DNA of 64,000 nucleotides from Pelagibacteraceae bacterium AG-349-E10 (GTDB lineage: Bacteria > Pseudomonadota > Alphaproteobacteria > HIMB59): assembly GCA_003281065.1 (NCBI GenBank), contig QCDA01000002.1, forward strand, positions 41,862 to 105,861, given 5' to 3'. The position numbers and the translations under genes are program-made. How positions within the stretch are numbered: the first letter of the stretch is position 1; each line of letters begins with the position of its first letter. Below are positions 1 to 9,309 of the stretch, in pieces. The notes beneath the pieces were generated by a model. That model was not told the DNA's origin. It made no database searches and saw only the letters and a program-made list of their open reading frames with translations.

Positions 1-669
1 GTTTCTTATTTTTAAAGTTTTCTTATTTATCAAAGATTTTATGATATCCGGCAATATTCTATTTGAGGAAAAATCACCACCTCCAATAACATTTCCTGCC
101 CTTGCCGTAGCTACAGAAATTAACTTATTTTTTTTAAAATACGTGTTGAAATATGACTTAAAATTGATTTCTGCACATGCTTTACTTGCACTATAAGGAT
201 CAATGCCCCCCAAAATGTCATTCTCATTATAACCTCTAATAATCTCTTTGTTTAGGTAACACTTATCACTTGTTACAATCACAGCAGAGCATTTTTTTTT
301 AATATAACGAAGGGACTCTAAAACATTAATAGTTCCAATTATGTTAGTATTAAATGTTTCAAGAGGGTTAACAACAGATTTACTAACTAATGATTGGGCT
401 GCTAAGTGAAAAATTATATCTGGTTTAGTCTTGATAAAGATATTTTTCAGTTTATTAAAATTATTGATATCAATTTTAAATTCTTTATTTATTTTTGAAC
501 CTATTTTTAGAATTTTATAATTTGATTTTATGCCTAAATTATAAGAACTAATACCTATAATTTTTGCTCCAAATAACCAGAGAACTAGACAAAGCCATGA
601 TCCCTTAAATCCTGTGTGTCCAGTGACTATGACAGTTTTATTTTTATAGAAACGTTTATATTTTTTCAT
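1..669 (-). CDS. rfbG: CDP-glucose 4,6-dehydratase, N-terminal part (cut by window edge)
   Basis: The gene reads leftward out of the window; 223 N-terminal residues are visible and no stop is reached. The family converts CDP-D-glucose to CDP-4-keto-6-deoxyglucose in the cytoplasm, the entry to dideoxysugars and related branched sugars. Visible marks are the nucleotide-binding TGHTGFKGSW (residues 16-25), HLAAQ (88-92), the family signature TSDKCYLN (133-140), the catalytic YSASK (159-163) and ARAGNVIGGGDFS (189-201). This combination is typical of RfbG rather than of general epimerases. The ATG at 669 overlaps the end of the upstream gene by 14 bases, so the two are probably translated together. 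Confidence 0.9.
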   Translation of the reverse strand, partial: MKKYKRFYKNKTVIVTGHTGFKGSWLCLVLWLFGAKIIGISSYNLGIKSNYKILKIGSKINKEFKIDINNFNKLKNIFIKTKPDIIFHLAAQSLVSKSVVNPLETFNTNIIGTINVLESLRYIKKKCSAVIVTSDKCYLNKEIIRGYNENDILGGIDPYSASKACAEINFKSYFNTYFKKNKLISVATARAGNVIGGGDFSSNRILPDIIKSLINKKTLKIRN

Positions 670-2071
670 ATAATAATTTATAAATCTTGTTAATTTTGAA
701 TTCTTCAAAGTAATTTCTATAATAACTTGATGAATTTTCCATAAAACTTTTCAGTTTTAAATTATTATCAAATTTAAAAAAATTGTTTAAATTTGGAAAA
801 TTCTTCACTTTACACTTCCAAGGGTTGCTTAATTCTTCAAGAGGATCAGTATCAAAACTTTTATTTTCAACATAAATAGGGCGAACCCCACAACAAACAG
901 CATTAATTATCGAAGAGGATATTGTATAAAATGCTAATTTACTTCTTCTCAGATCATAATCAAGATCGTTACTAGATAATTCAATTTTTGGATAATCTTT
1001 AAACAGATTTTTTAGATTATTGTTATCAAAAGGGTGCCCCCTCCAAATGTAATTGTAATACGGAAAACGATCATGAAATTTAAGTATTAATTTTAATAAA
1101 TATTTGATTTCATCTTTATTCGAACTTGGCAAAAAAATTATCAGATCTGAGTTTTTAAATCTTTTTGTATATTTAATTGTTTGTTTTTTTGTGGACCCGA
1201 TATTATACGTATTGGAAAATTTTCCATCTAATTTATTTTTTAAAATTGTACCACTAGTCAAAAGATTACTGGGATTAAATTTTGTGTTTAAAAAATCAAA
1301 AAAGTTTTTTTTATTTTTTGGAATATATGAATGTTGTACAGCAAAAAGTTTTAATTTTTTTTTATAATTTTTATTATGATCAAATAAAATTCCAAATAAA
1401 ACCCTTTCCCAATGAATTCCCTCAAATGTCACAAAAATATTACTATTTTTGTTATAGTTTTTAAGTATATTTTTAATTTGAGTTGGTATTCTAAGATTAT
1501 GCGCAGTTTTATTTGATAAATGAAATGACAATATAATAAGTATCAAATAAAATTTTTTATTATTTGAATTTAAATTTTTTTTTAAAAATTTTAATAATTC
1601 GATTATTGATATGTAGATTCTCAAAAATAAAATAATTTCATTATTTAAGCTCATATAGTAATTAATCAAATTTATATTCGAATTTTTTTTATTAGTATGG
1701 TCAATTTGATAAAGTGAGTATTTTATTGATTTCGATTGAAAATAATTAATTAATTTATAAAAATAAAAATCATTATTATGAAGATTATTAATTTTGTGAC
1801 CTATAATGATATTCTTATTTTTTTTAAAAAAGTTAGTTTTGAAATAAGATTTCTTTGATTTTAATAAAACTGCAATTATGTATAAAAAAATATTTATGAA
1901 AAGAATTGAAATTACTCTCAAATAAGAAAATATTGATGTATTTTTTGAAAAGTAATTTTTATAGATTTCATTTGTGTTATCTAAATCAAAAAAATAATTG
2001 GCGTAAATATATGGTGAATTAACATTTTTTCTAATTTTTTTTATAATTAGATAAAGGTCTTTCTTTTTCAT
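656..2071 (-). CDS. putative surface-carbohydrate biosynthesis protein (GT-B-like)
   Basis: A 471-residue protein with one or two hydrophobic segments near residues 50-70 and 165-185 and otherwise soluble. The C-terminal half contains a FEGIHWERV stretch, AVQHSY, a glycine after a short strand (YNIGST), and RGHPFD followed by a run ending in SSSIINAVCCGVRP. That layout (dual Rossmann halves, RGHP, then a donor-site SS..NA..CG) resembles the surface-carbohydrate transferase families found in Leptospira and marine O-antigen clusters. I infer a glycosyl- or glycerol-phosphate-type transferase, but the substrate is unknown. It lies between a DUF268 gene (upstream, adjacent) and rfbG (14-base overlap) in one minus-strand operon. 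Lysine and asparagine are very frequent, as in its neighbours. Confidence 0.55.
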   Translation of the reverse strand: MKKKDLYLIIKKIRKNVNSPYIYANYFFDLDNTNEIYKNYFSKNTSIFSYLRVISILFINIFLYIIAVLLKSKKSYFKTNFFKKNKNIIIGHKINNLHNNDFYFYKLINYFQSKSIKYSLYQIDHTNKKNSNINLINYYMSLNNEIILFLRIYISIIELLKFLKKNLNSNNKKFYLILIILSFHLSNKTAHNLRIPTQIKNILKNYNKNSNIFVTFEGIHWERVLFGILFDHNKNYKKKLKLFAVQHSYIPKNKKNFFDFLNTKFNPSNLLTSGTILKNKLDGKFSNTYNIGSTKKQTIKYTKRFKNSDLIIFLPSSNKDEIKYLLKLILKFHDRFPYYNYIWRGHPFDNNNLKNLFKDYPKIELSSNDLDYDLRRSKLAFYTISSSIINAVCCGVRPIYVENKSFDTDPLEELSNPWKCKVKNFPNLNNFFKFDNNLKLKSFMENSSSYYRNYFEEFKINKIYKLLYEKI

Positions 2072-2848
2072 TTATTGTAATTTTTTAAAAGTATATATTC
2101 CACATCCAAAATTTATGTGATTTAAAATATTATCTAAATCCTGATTTATTAATAATTTTGAATTATCATCAATTAAATCAAATGAAATTAACTTTAAATC
2201 ACTAATATTTAATTTTGTAATCCAATTAAAAATGTCTTTAAAATGAAATACTCTATGCGCATTAAACTCTATTCTACTTGTTGATGATATTGGAAAGCTT
2301 AAATACAACTTTCCGCCTTTGTCTAACAAGTTATATAGATTTTTAAAACCAATTAGGTAACCTTGTGGATTTATATCATCGCTGTATCTTCCTAAACCAA
2401 AATGCTCAAGAGTGTGTAAACAACTAACTGATTTAAATTTTTTATGTAAATCAAATTTCTCATCCATTATATCGCCTTGAATAAAATTGATATTATTTTT
2501 TTTTATATCCAACTTTCTAATATCTAAAACACTAACTTCCATAAAAATTGATATACTAGATATAAAACCGTCTATTCTACTTCCAACATCAATATGGCTG
2601 GATGGTTTATCTTTAAACAATAAAGAAGATACTCTTAAATCTTGATGAAAATAATGACTTTTTATATTTCCAGCATGATCATTGTAATCATACAATATAG
2701 GAAAATAATTATTAATTTTTCCACCTTTTTTTTTAAAAATAAAAATTTCCTTAATAAATCTTGGAAAGTTATATAAAGAAAATACTATTTTTAAATTTAA
2801 TCCAACAAAATGGAAAAAGAAATTGTATATGATTTTTAAAAGTTTCAA
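2072..2848 (-). CDS. DUF268 family protein, SAM-methyltransferase-like
   Basis: This 258-residue protein carries the DUF268 hallmarks: HIDVGSR (residues 85-91) in the place of a SAM-binding glycine loop, LDIRKLD (108-114), a GDIMD turn and LEHFGLGRYSDD (147-158). The fold is that of a class I methyltransferase, but activity has not been settled for the family as far as I know. The N-terminus has a short hydrophobic stretch (residues 8-25) that may sit at the membrane. It starts the leftmost minus-strand operon; its stop directly abuts the start of the 471-residue gene. A role in decorating a surface polysaccharide follows only from context. Confidence 0.75.
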   Translation of the reverse strand: MKLLKIIYNFFFHFVGLNLKIVFSLYNFPRFIKEIFIFKKKGGKINNYFPILYDYNDHAGNIKSHYFHQDLRVSSLLFKDKPSSHIDVGSRIDGFISSISIFMEVSVLDIRKLDIKKNNINFIQGDIMDEKFDLHKKFKSVSCLHTLEHFGLGRYSDDINPQGYLIGFKNLYNLLDKGGKLYLSFPISSTSRIEFNAHRVFHFKDIFNWITKLNISDLKLISFDLIDDNSKLLINQDLDNILNHINFGCGIYTFKKLQ

Positions 2849-2919
2849 TTTTTTACTGCATATACTATATCAAATATATAAAGTAAAATAATAATTAATT
2901 AATACGACTAACTTCTAAT

Positions 2920-3792
2920 ATGAAATCATTGATAAAAAGACTTTTAAAAATACCACTAGCATTAGTATTCTCTTACATTAGGGTTTTAAAACATTTTAGT
3001 TTTAGATCTCACTATTATTTAATTGATACTCTTACAAATTACACAAAAGAAAAAAAATTTTTAATTCAACACAAAGGTAAAAATTTTTATATATTTACTC
3101 CAAATCAATTATGTGAATTTCGAGCATCTACTTTTTTTTCAAAAGAACCTGAGACAATAAACTGGATTGAAAAATATGGCAAAGACATGGTTTTGTACGA
3201 TATAGGTGCTAATATAGGTCTATATTCGATTTATCACTCATTAATAAATCGTAGTAAAAGTTACGCTTTTGAGCCATCTGTTTTTAATTTAATGCAAATA
3301 ACAAAAAATATAAATATAAACGGATGTAATCAATTAATATCATTAATATCTAACCCATTATCTAATGTAAATTCACTTGAGGAATTTAATTATACTTCAA
3401 ATATTGAGGGAGGTGCTTTATCATCTTTTGGAGTAAACTTTAATTATGAAGGTAAATTAATTGACAAAAAACTTAGTATAAAAAAATTAGGCTTTTCACT
3501 TGATGAGCTTGTCTTTGGAGGTTACATAAAAGATAAGCCTAATCTTATAAAAATAGATGTTGATGGAATTGAACATTTAATTCTTCAGGGTGCCAGAAGA
3601 ACTTTAGAAAGTAAAAATTGTACTTCTGTGTTGGTTGAGATTAATGATACTTTTAAAGAGCAACACGATCTTTCAACAAACATTTTAAAAGAATGTGGTT
3701 TTGAGCTAGAGGAAAAAGAAAGATCTATATATGCTAAAGAAAATAAAGGCTTTGAAGATACGTATAATCAAATTTGGCACAAAAATTATTAA
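2920..3792 (+). CDS. FkbM family methyltransferase
   Basis: A 290-residue protein with the FkbM SAM-dependent methyltransferase pattern: YDIGANIGLYS (residues 93-103) for SAM binding, FEPS (117-120) and a later LIKIDVDGIEHLILQGA segment, followed by VEIND. FkbM enzymes O-methylate sugars or polyketides, and in glycan clusters usually methylate a sugar hydroxyl. The first ~30 residues are basic and hydrophobic and may bind the membrane. It stands alone on the plus strand between two minus-strand operons. Its TAA overlaps the TAA of the convergent downstream gene (3789-3792). It may therefore have its own promoter in the 71-base gap upstream, but I see no clear one. Confidence 0.85.
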   Translation: MKSLIKRLLKIPLALVFSYIRVLKHFSFRSHYYLIDTLTNYTKEKKFLIQHKGKNFYIFTPNQLCEFRASTFFSKEPETINWIEKYGKDMVLYDIGANIGLYSIYHSLINRSKSYAFEPSVFNLMQITKNININGCNQLISLISNPLSNVNSLEEFNYTSNIEGGALSSFGVNFNYEGKLIDKKLSIKKLGFSLDELVFGGYIKDKPNLIKIDVDGIEHLILQGARRTLESKNCTSVLVEINDTFKEQHDLSTNILKECGFELEEKERSIYAKENKGFEDTYNQIWHKNY

Positions 3793-4598
3793 CCATGAAA
3801 AATATCAAAATAGGTTTGATATTTTTTTAAAACCATTGGTCTAAATAAAATCATATTAGATTTAATTTCTACATAACTTTTTTTTGAGTCTCCTAGATGT
3901 AAAATTTTTGTATTTTTAGGCTTAGTAATTTCGTGAATATGATCTAACTTTACCCAATTTTTATCATATAGATTAACAGTTGTTCGAAGATCTTTGTCTA
4001 AAGGATTATTAAAGATTAATGATGACTCATTACAGTCATCAAATCTAACCTGGGGTATATATGAGTTTGTTTTTAGTAGAGTTGATGAGAGAAGAGGGAA
4101 AATTTTCATATCGGCAGAAAAAGATAATGAACTGTTATTACCATGTACATAGCTCCAAGGTCCATTATCATAATTATATCCTACATATCCTTTTTCGGTA
4201 ACAAATGAACCGTGATCTTTAAGCTCTTTATAATTTTTAAAACTATGGAATATAGCCACTGATCCAAAATTATTTGGACAGTATTTTGAAACTAAAAAAC
4301 TATAGGATTGAAAATATTTTAAATTGATTTCATTTTTAAAAATAATATTTCCATTTGAGTCAAAAAAAATAAAAATAACATTACAATCTTGATGAATCTT
4401 TGGCAATACCTGTGATGCTAAATTTGTAATATTTATTTTTGTGTCAAATTTATTTTGTGTATTCCAAAAAAAAAAATCACTAATAGATATTATATTTTTT
4501 TTTAAGTAAGAGTATCCCAAAGGTCGTAAATTTAAATTATTTCTTAAAAAGAGGAGAATATCTTTAGAAATTAGATGCTTAATTAATTTTTTCATCAA
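3789..4598 (-). CDS. unrecognised protein, possible diverged copy of its upstream neighbour
   Basis: A 269-residue protein that I do not recognise. It has no signal peptide or membrane helix, and is rich in aromatic and beta-forming residues after residue ~60. A segment reading LIFNNPLDKDLRTTVNLYD, followed by K-W-V-K-L-D-H, lines up with MINLTDNPKKIKFYVSVMN followed by T-E-F-K-K-I-A in the protein encoded just upstream (4579-5358). A preceding S-x-x-x-KIF element also matches. The two genes overlap by 20 bases and so are coupled. I infer two copies of one beta-sandwich-like family. With methyltransferases on both sides the setting is surface glycan synthesis, but no function can be assigned. 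Confidence 0.7.
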   Translation of the reverse strand: MMKKLIKHLISKDILLFLRNNLNLRPLGYSYLKKNIISISDFFFWNTQNKFDTKINITNLASQVLPKIHQDCNVIFIFFDSNGNIIFKNEINLKYFQSYSFLVSKYCPNNFGSVAIFHSFKNYKELKDHGSFVTEKGYVGYNYDNGPWSYVHGNNSSLSFSADMKIFPLLSSTLLKTNSYIPQVRFDDCNESSLIFNNPLDKDLRTTVNLYDKNWVKLDHIHEITKPKNTKILHLGDSKKSYVEIKSNMILFRPMVLKKYQTYFDIFHG

Positions 4599-5358
4599 GC
4601 CAATGTTTTTTCTTTAGTTTTTGAAAATGACTTCTATCTCCAGAAAAAATATACTCAAGAGGAGGATGGGTATGCTCAATACCCATTCTTTTTTTGTCAG
4701 GAGATTTTGTAAAATATAAAGGAACTCCTCCAAATTTATCTGATTTAAAAACATAAAAATTATCAGTAAATTTATAATCAAGTTTATTTAAATCAAAAAT
4801 ATTAATAGTATTTGTAAAACATTGGAGCTGAGCTATTTTTTTAAATTCTGTGTTCATTACACTTACATAAAATTTTATTTTTTTTGGATTATCAGTTAAA
4901 TTGATCATATAAAAATATGTTTCAAAATCACTTTGTATCATAGGACTGCAGCTTACTAGGCTAATATTTTTTGATAAGATACTAGCTGGATATTCACCTT
5001 GATAGGAAGTAGATGTATAATTATTAAAGATTTTTGTATTTGATCTCCACTGAGGAGATGAATTCATGTAATTTTGATTTTCAAGACTTTTATTGAATTC
5101 ATTAGTTTTGAATGAAAACGATACAAAAACTGACTCATTCCTTGTTTCTTTTGGTAGATCATTTTTTTTTATAATACGCGATTCATTTTTTTTGATCTTA
5201 TCTAGCTCAAAATATATCCATTCTTCTCCATTAGAATAAAAAGCGTAAGGATAAATATCTTTAAGTACATCTTTGCAAAATTTTGAATTTGGAGGAAAAT
5301 TAAAAATATCTATTGAAGAACTTGAGTCGTAATGGTCTAAAAAAAAATAAATATTCAT
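4579..5358 (-). CDS. unrecognised protein, possible diverged copy of its downstream neighbour
   Basis: A 259-residue soluble-looking protein of unknown family. The central region (about residues 105-185) looks like alternating beta strands and aligns loosely with the 269-residue protein encoded next (3789-4598). The C-terminus contains a histidine-rich GIEHTHPPLEY motif and a GDRSHF element that could bind a metal or a phosphate, though this is only a visual impression. It starts with ATG at 5358, four bases after the stop of the zinc-ribbon methyltransferase gene, and overlaps the next gene by 20 bases, so it sits inside the operon. It may be a glycan-modifying or glycan-binding protein. Confidence 0.7.
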   Translation of the reverse strand: MNIYFFLDHYDSSSSIDIFNFPPNSKFCKDVLKDIYPYAFYSNGEEWIYFELDKIKKNESRIIKKNDLPKETRNESVFVSFSFKTNEFNKSLENQNYMNSSPQWRSNTKIFNNYTSTSYQGEYPASILSKNISLVSCSPMIQSDFETYFYMINLTDNPKKIKFYVSVMNTEFKKIAQLQCFTNTINIFDLNKLDYKFTDNFYVFKSDKFGGVPLYFTKSPDKKRMGIEHTHPPLEYIFSGDRSHFQKLKKKHWLDEKIN

Positions 5359-5361
5359 AAA

Positions 5362-6312
5362 CTATTTATATATTAATATTTTAATAATTTTTTTTATTAT
5401 TTTAAATATATCTAAAAAAGGAAGAAATATAAGCTTTAAAATTTTATTTTTTCTTAAAATCTTTTTTGTGTCATTATAATTATTAATAATTCGATTTTCA
5501 GAATTATATGGTTCAATAACTGCATGAATTTTACTATTTATATATTTTATTTTAAAACCTTTTAAATTAATAAGATTCATAAATGTTTTTTTTGTAAAAT
5601 GTGTAACATGTGCTATGTGTAAAAAGTTTTTAATTTCATAGTGATAATGTTCAGATATACTTTCGAGCGAGGGGACTTCTATATAAATAATACCTTTATC
5701 ATTTAGTAAATTTTTACATTTTGCTAAAACATCATCTACTGAAACTAAGTGCTCAAGGACATGCGAAAGAATAATTAAGTCAAATTTTCTGTTAATTTTT
5801 TTATAATTTGAAAATGTTGTTATATTTTTTTTCTTAGCATAATCTAAATGATCATTTTGGTAGTCAAGTCCATATACTTCATAGTTCTTAGTTTGAAAAA
5901 ATGAGAGTATACCCCCTGAACCACAACCAATTTCAAGGACTGAGTTTTTAATATTATTTTTTAAATATTTTTTAATAATATCATATTTATATTGTGCTGA
6001 TTTAAATCTACTATTAAATCTATCTTCCGGGCTTTTAAAGAATGAATATAGATCATTATAATATTTTTCATAAAACATATTCACAAAATCATTATTTGGG
6101 TATTTGTATTGTTGCATGAGTCCACAATCTTTACAAATACCAGTAAAATATTTAATACCATATCTATCTGTATTAGATATATGTTGGTAATTGTAACTAT
6201 TACAAATAATACAATTTCTATCGATAAGATTATTTTCTTGAGATAATAAATTATTTAATTTACTTGAAATTTTTAGTTGTTTTGAATTAAAAAGATATTG
6301 TTTTCTGATCAA
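5362..6312 (-). CDS. class I SAM methyltransferase with N-terminal zinc ribbon
   Basis: A 316-residue protein with a four-cysteine zinc ribbon (C34, C37, C60, C63) followed by a Rossmann methyltransferase domain: LEIGCGSGG (residues 126-134), a YGLDYQ acidic strand, and LSHVLEHL (~184-191). This two-part arrangement is common among sugar methyltransferases, including C-methyltransferases of branched deoxysugars, although the C-terminal domain typical of those is absent here. The last 25 residues are hydrophobic and basic and may attach it to the membrane. It is followed within four bases by the two unrecognised genes and preceded by the dehydrogenase at 6334, so it belongs to the same minus-strand transcript. 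The substrate is unknown. Confidence 0.85.
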   Translation of the reverse strand: MIRKQYLFNSKQLKISSKLNNLLSQENNLIDRNCIICNSYNYQHISNTDRYGIKYFTGICKDCGLMQQYKYPNNDFVNMFYEKYYNDLYSFFKSPEDRFNSRFKSAQYKYDIIKKYLKNNIKNSVLEIGCGSGGILSFFQTKNYEVYGLDYQNDHLDYAKKKNITTFSNYKKINRKFDLIILSHVLEHLVSVDDVLAKCKNLLNDKGIIYIEVPSLESISEHYHYEIKNFLHIAHVTHFTKKTFMNLINLKGFKIKYINSKIHAVIEPYNSENRIINNYNDTKKILRKNKILKLIFLPFLDIFKIIKKIIKILIYK

Positions 6313-6333
6313 TTAATTTACCTTTATAATGTT

Positions 6334-7284
6334 TTATTCATAACCATATTTGTATAATCTTCTAAAACTAACAAAATTATCTAAACCTCTTATAGCAGTA
6401 AGACCCATGTTGATAATTGACTCATTTGTTGAACCACCTATATGTGGGGTGCAATAAAAATTTTCTAGCTTTAACAACTTGTTGTTCATAGGAGGTTCAT
6501 TTTGAAAGACATCAAAAGCAGCATTTGCAATTTTATTAATTTTTAAAAATTTATAAATAGCATCTTCATTTATAATCCCACCACGTGAGCAATTAATAAA
6601 TAAAATATTTTTTTTACAATATTTTAAATTATCTTCATTAATAAGACTTATTGTTTTTTTTGTCAAAGGTGTGTGTATACTTACAATATCCGAATTTTTT
6701 AAAAGTTCATTTATTGAACATTGAATATGATTAGAATTATTAATTTTAATTTTTCTTATATCATTAATATAAATTTTACATTTCAATGGAGTTAATAATT
6801 TAAGTAAATCAGATCCGATAGAACCACACCCAATTATTCCTATTTTTTTATTAGTAATCTCCTCTGATGGTATTTGTTTAAATATATTATTCTGTTTTAA
6901 AGATTTTTGATAAGAGTATAGGTTTCTAGATATAGAAAAAATATAACCCATGACTAATTCTGAAACAGCTCTTGAATTTTGTCCTTTTTCCCAACCTAGT
7001 TTTACTTTAAATTTTTCTAAATCTTTTAAATTGATCATATCTAGACCTACACCGTACTTGCTTATGACTTTAAGCTTAGGCAAATTTACTAACACATTTT
7101 TATCAATTTTATCAAGTGCAACTATAATTTTATTACAATCAATAGCTGAAGATATAAGCTCACTATTTTTGAGTTTTCTTCCTGTTTCATTAAAAATACT
7201 ATTAGGGTAAATTGATAATAGTTTTTTTCTTAAAAATTTATTTTGAGAAAAAGATCTAGAAGTTACAAATACCTTATCTTTCAT
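6334..7284 (-). CDS. D-isomer-specific 2-hydroxyacid dehydrogenase (phosphoglycerate-dehydrogenase-like)
   Basis: A 316-residue NAD-dependent dehydrogenase of the SerA superfamily. Visible are the NAD loop GCGSIGSD (152-159), the catalytic arginine in CSRGGIINE (R234), the glutamate in QNEPP (E263) and the histidine in TPHIGGST (H281). The length is that of a short form without the ACT regulatory domain of biosynthetic SerA. Because it is followed at three bases by a Gfo/Idh oxidoreductase and then the cyclase, SDR, aminotransferase and cytidylyltransferase genes, I infer oxidation or reduction of a hydroxyacid intermediate in a specialised sugar pathway rather than serine synthesis. The true substrate cannot be read from the sequence. 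Confidence 0.85.
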   Translation of the reverse strand: MKDKVFVTSRSFSQNKFLRKKLLSIYPNSIFNETGRKLKNSELISSAIDCNKIIVALDKIDKNVLVNLPKLKVISKYGVGLDMINLKDLEKFKVKLGWEKGQNSRAVSELVMGYIFSISRNLYSYQKSLKQNNIFKQIPSEEITNKKIGIIGCGSIGSDLLKLLTPLKCKIYINDIRKIKINNSNHIQCSINELLKNSDIVSIHTPLTKKTISLINEDNLKYCKKNILFINCSRGGIINEDAIYKFLKINKIANAAFDVFQNEPPMNNKLLKLENFYCTPHIGGSTNESIINMGLTAIRGLDNFVSFRRLYKYGYE

Positions 7285-7286
7285 AT

Positions 7287-8267
7287 TTAATAAACTTTAT
7301 TAATTAGTTTCATTAGGTTTAATGCGTCTATTGAATTTCCGTGATTAATATTTTTGTTTTTCAAAATTGAGTCAAAAAAATGATTTACCTCAATTTCCCA
7401 TGAATTATCAACCTTGAATAATAAATTTTTTTCTTTTGTCCAATTAGCTTCAGGTGGATTTGATCTATTAAGTGCATAAGTTAGATTCTCTTTACCATAA
7501 GAATTCGTTGAAGTTTTTAATCCATTTAATGTCATATATCCTTTTTCTAAAAATATTTCTAATGAAAATAAATGCCTCCACTGTGTCATTGTTGAGTGTA
7601 ATGAGCATAAAATATTTTTTTTAGAGTTTTTTAAGTTTATAAAAACATTATCTTCAATATCTTTATTCCAATAAGAACTTGATTTCATGGATTGTATAAC
7701 ATCGAAATTACCACAAAAATAATTTAAAAGATCAAGCATGTGAATACCTTGGTCTATCAAAATACCACCACCAGATATAGTTTTATCAGATCTCCAATTA
7801 TTAAAAAAGTCTTTGGAAACGCTTTTACCATACCTACCCCTGGCCCAAAGAATTTTTCCATATTCTTCAGAGTCTATTTTATGTTTCATTAATATAATGC
7901 TTTTATGATGTCTGTGATTAAAACCATACATTAACTTTTTTTTATATTTTTTTTCATACCTTATTACTTTTTTCATTTCCTTTAAATTTATCGTAGGAGG
8001 TTTTTCACAAAAAACGTTTTTTTTGTATTTTAAACCTAAACATGTGTAAAAGGAATTTAGGTTATTAGGTGTACAAACAAAAATACTATTAATTTTTTTA
8101 TCTAAAAAAATATCATTATAATTTTCACAAGATAATTTTTGGGGAATTTTTTGATATGGATCGTAAATCTTATAAATATTTATATTTTTAATTTTTTTTA
8201 GAACTTTATGTCTTAACTTACCGATTTTACCATAACCAATAATTGCAACGTTAATTTTATTTTTCAT
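7287..8267 (-). CDS. Gfo/Idh/MocA family oxidoreductase
   Basis: A 326-residue NAD(P)-dependent sugar or cyclitol oxidoreductase. The N-terminal Rossmann loop is IIGYGKIGKLRH (9-20), with the family EKPP (88-91) carrying the conserved lysine, and the C-terminal domain holds GGGILIDQGIHMLDLL near residue 170, where aspartate and histidine form the catalytic site. Members act on inositol, glucose-fructose and nucleotide sugars. Next to the dehydroquinate-synthase-like cyclase (four bases upstream) an inositol-dehydrogenase-like step on a cyclitol is plausible, but this is inference. It is one of four Gfo/Idh genes in the island. Confidence 0.88.
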   Translation of the reverse strand: MKNKINVAIIGYGKIGKLRHKVLKKIKNINIYKIYDPYQKIPQKLSCENYNDIFLDKKINSIFVCTPNNLNSFYTCLGLKYKKNVFCEKPPTINLKEMKKVIRYEKKYKKKLMYGFNHRHHKSIILMKHKIDSEEYGKILWARGRYGKSVSKDFFNNWRSDKTISGGGILIDQGIHMLDLLNYFCGNFDVIQSMKSSSYWNKDIEDNVFINLKNSKKNILCSLHSTMTQWRHLFSLEIFLEKGYMTLNGLKTSTNSYGKENLTYALNRSNPPEANWTKEKNLLFKVDNSWEIEVNHFFDSILKNKNINHGNSIDALNLMKLINKVY

Positions 8268-8271
8268 TATC

Positions 8272-9309
8272 TTAATTATATTTCAAATTAAATTTCTTAA
8301 AATCTAATAAGTATTTTAAAAGTAAACTATCTTTTTCAAATTTCTTTATAAATGGTTTGCCAATATTTTTTATGAGAATTAATCTAATCTTATTATTGAT
8401 TGTTTTTTTATCTTTTTTTAATATTTTAATCATTTCCAATTCATTATATTTTTTTAAATTATAATTTTTTGAAATTAATTTAAGAGGTTTCTGTAGAGTA
8501 AAAAGCTGGTCTAAAGACAAAAAGCCTAGCCTGAATGAAATATAATTAGCAATTTGTAAACCAAAGCATACAGCTATACCATGAGGTATTTTAAAATTAG
8601 ATATAGCCTCAATGGCATGCCCGAAAGAATGGCCATAATTTAAATAAATTCTGATATTTTTCTCCAATTCATCTTTTTCAATAAAGGTTTGTTTAATTTT
8701 CAGAGATTTTTTTATCATTTTATCTAATTCTATATTTTTTTTATCAAAGTAACTGTGAATATTTTTAGTGAAAAAATTAAATTTATTTTTATCAGATAAA
8801 TAATAGTAATGAGCCATTTCTCCAAGGCCAGATAATAAATCTTTTTCTTTTAATGATTTTAGAAAGTTTTGATTAATATATATTTTTTGTGGTGGATAAT
8901 ATCCACCTAAAATATTTTTTACACCTTTGAAATTTATAGATATTTTACTTCCAATACAGCTGTCTGATTGGGCTAAAAGAGTAGTTGGTATAAAAATCCA
9001 ACTTATTCCCCTAAATAATATGTGTGCTATAAAAGAAGTTATATCCTGTAAAGTACCTCCTCCAATGCAGACTATAATTGAGTTTTTATCAATATTTTTT
9101 TTTAATAATTTATTTATGATAGTTGAAACATGAATATAGCTTTTGGCTTTTTCAGAAGCCTTTATATAGATAGTATTAGTTTCTTTGAGTTTAATATTTT
9201 TTTTTTTAAAAAAGCTATCAACTAAATAAAAATATTTCTGTTTCTTATTTTCATTAAAATAATTTTTAAATTCAACAGTATAATTTCCAAATTTTGATTT
9301 AATTATCAT
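8272..9309 (-). CDS. 3-dehydroquinate-synthase-like sugar phosphate cyclase
   Basis: A 345-residue member of the AroB superfamily. It keeps the NAD site (IGGGTLQD, 82-89), PTTLLAQSD (108-116), KN (131-132), the zinc ligands E164, H227 and H243, and LNYGHSFGHAIEA (223-235). It departs from typical dehydroquinate synthase where GGK(T) becomes GSK (120-122) and where the ExxK motif near the active site reads E-M-A-H (164-167), losing the lysine. Such changes are a feature of relatives that cyclise other sugar phosphates (valiolone, scyllo-inosose or aminoquinate types). It sits amid glycan genes, not shikimate genes, and its stop abuts the Gfo/Idh gene. I infer formation of a carbocyclic sugar, but ordinary AroB activity is not excluded. 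Confidence 0.8.
   Translation of the reverse strand: MIIKSKFGNYTVEFKNYFNENKKQKYFYLVDSFFKKKNIKLKETNTIYIKASEKAKSYIHVSTIINKLLKKNIDKNSIIVCIGGGTLQDITSFIAHILFRGISWIFIPTTLLAQSDSCIGSKISINFKGVKNILGGYYPPQKIYINQNFLKSLKEKDLLSGLGEMAHYYYLSDKNKFNFFTKNIHSYFDKKNIELDKMIKKSLKIKQTFIEKDELEKNIRIYLNYGHSFGHAIEAISNFKIPHGIAVCFGLQIANYISFRLGFLSLDQLFTLQKPLKLISKNYNLKKYNELEMIKILKKDKKTINNKIRLILIKNIGKPFIKKFEKDSLLLKYLLDFKKFNLKYN

Noticed and set aside
8272-9309. Calling the cyclase aroB (shikimate pathway)
   Set aside because: The glycan-operon context and the changed ExxK and GGK motifs argue against it. Since AroB activity cannot be excluded from sequence alone, no symbol was given.
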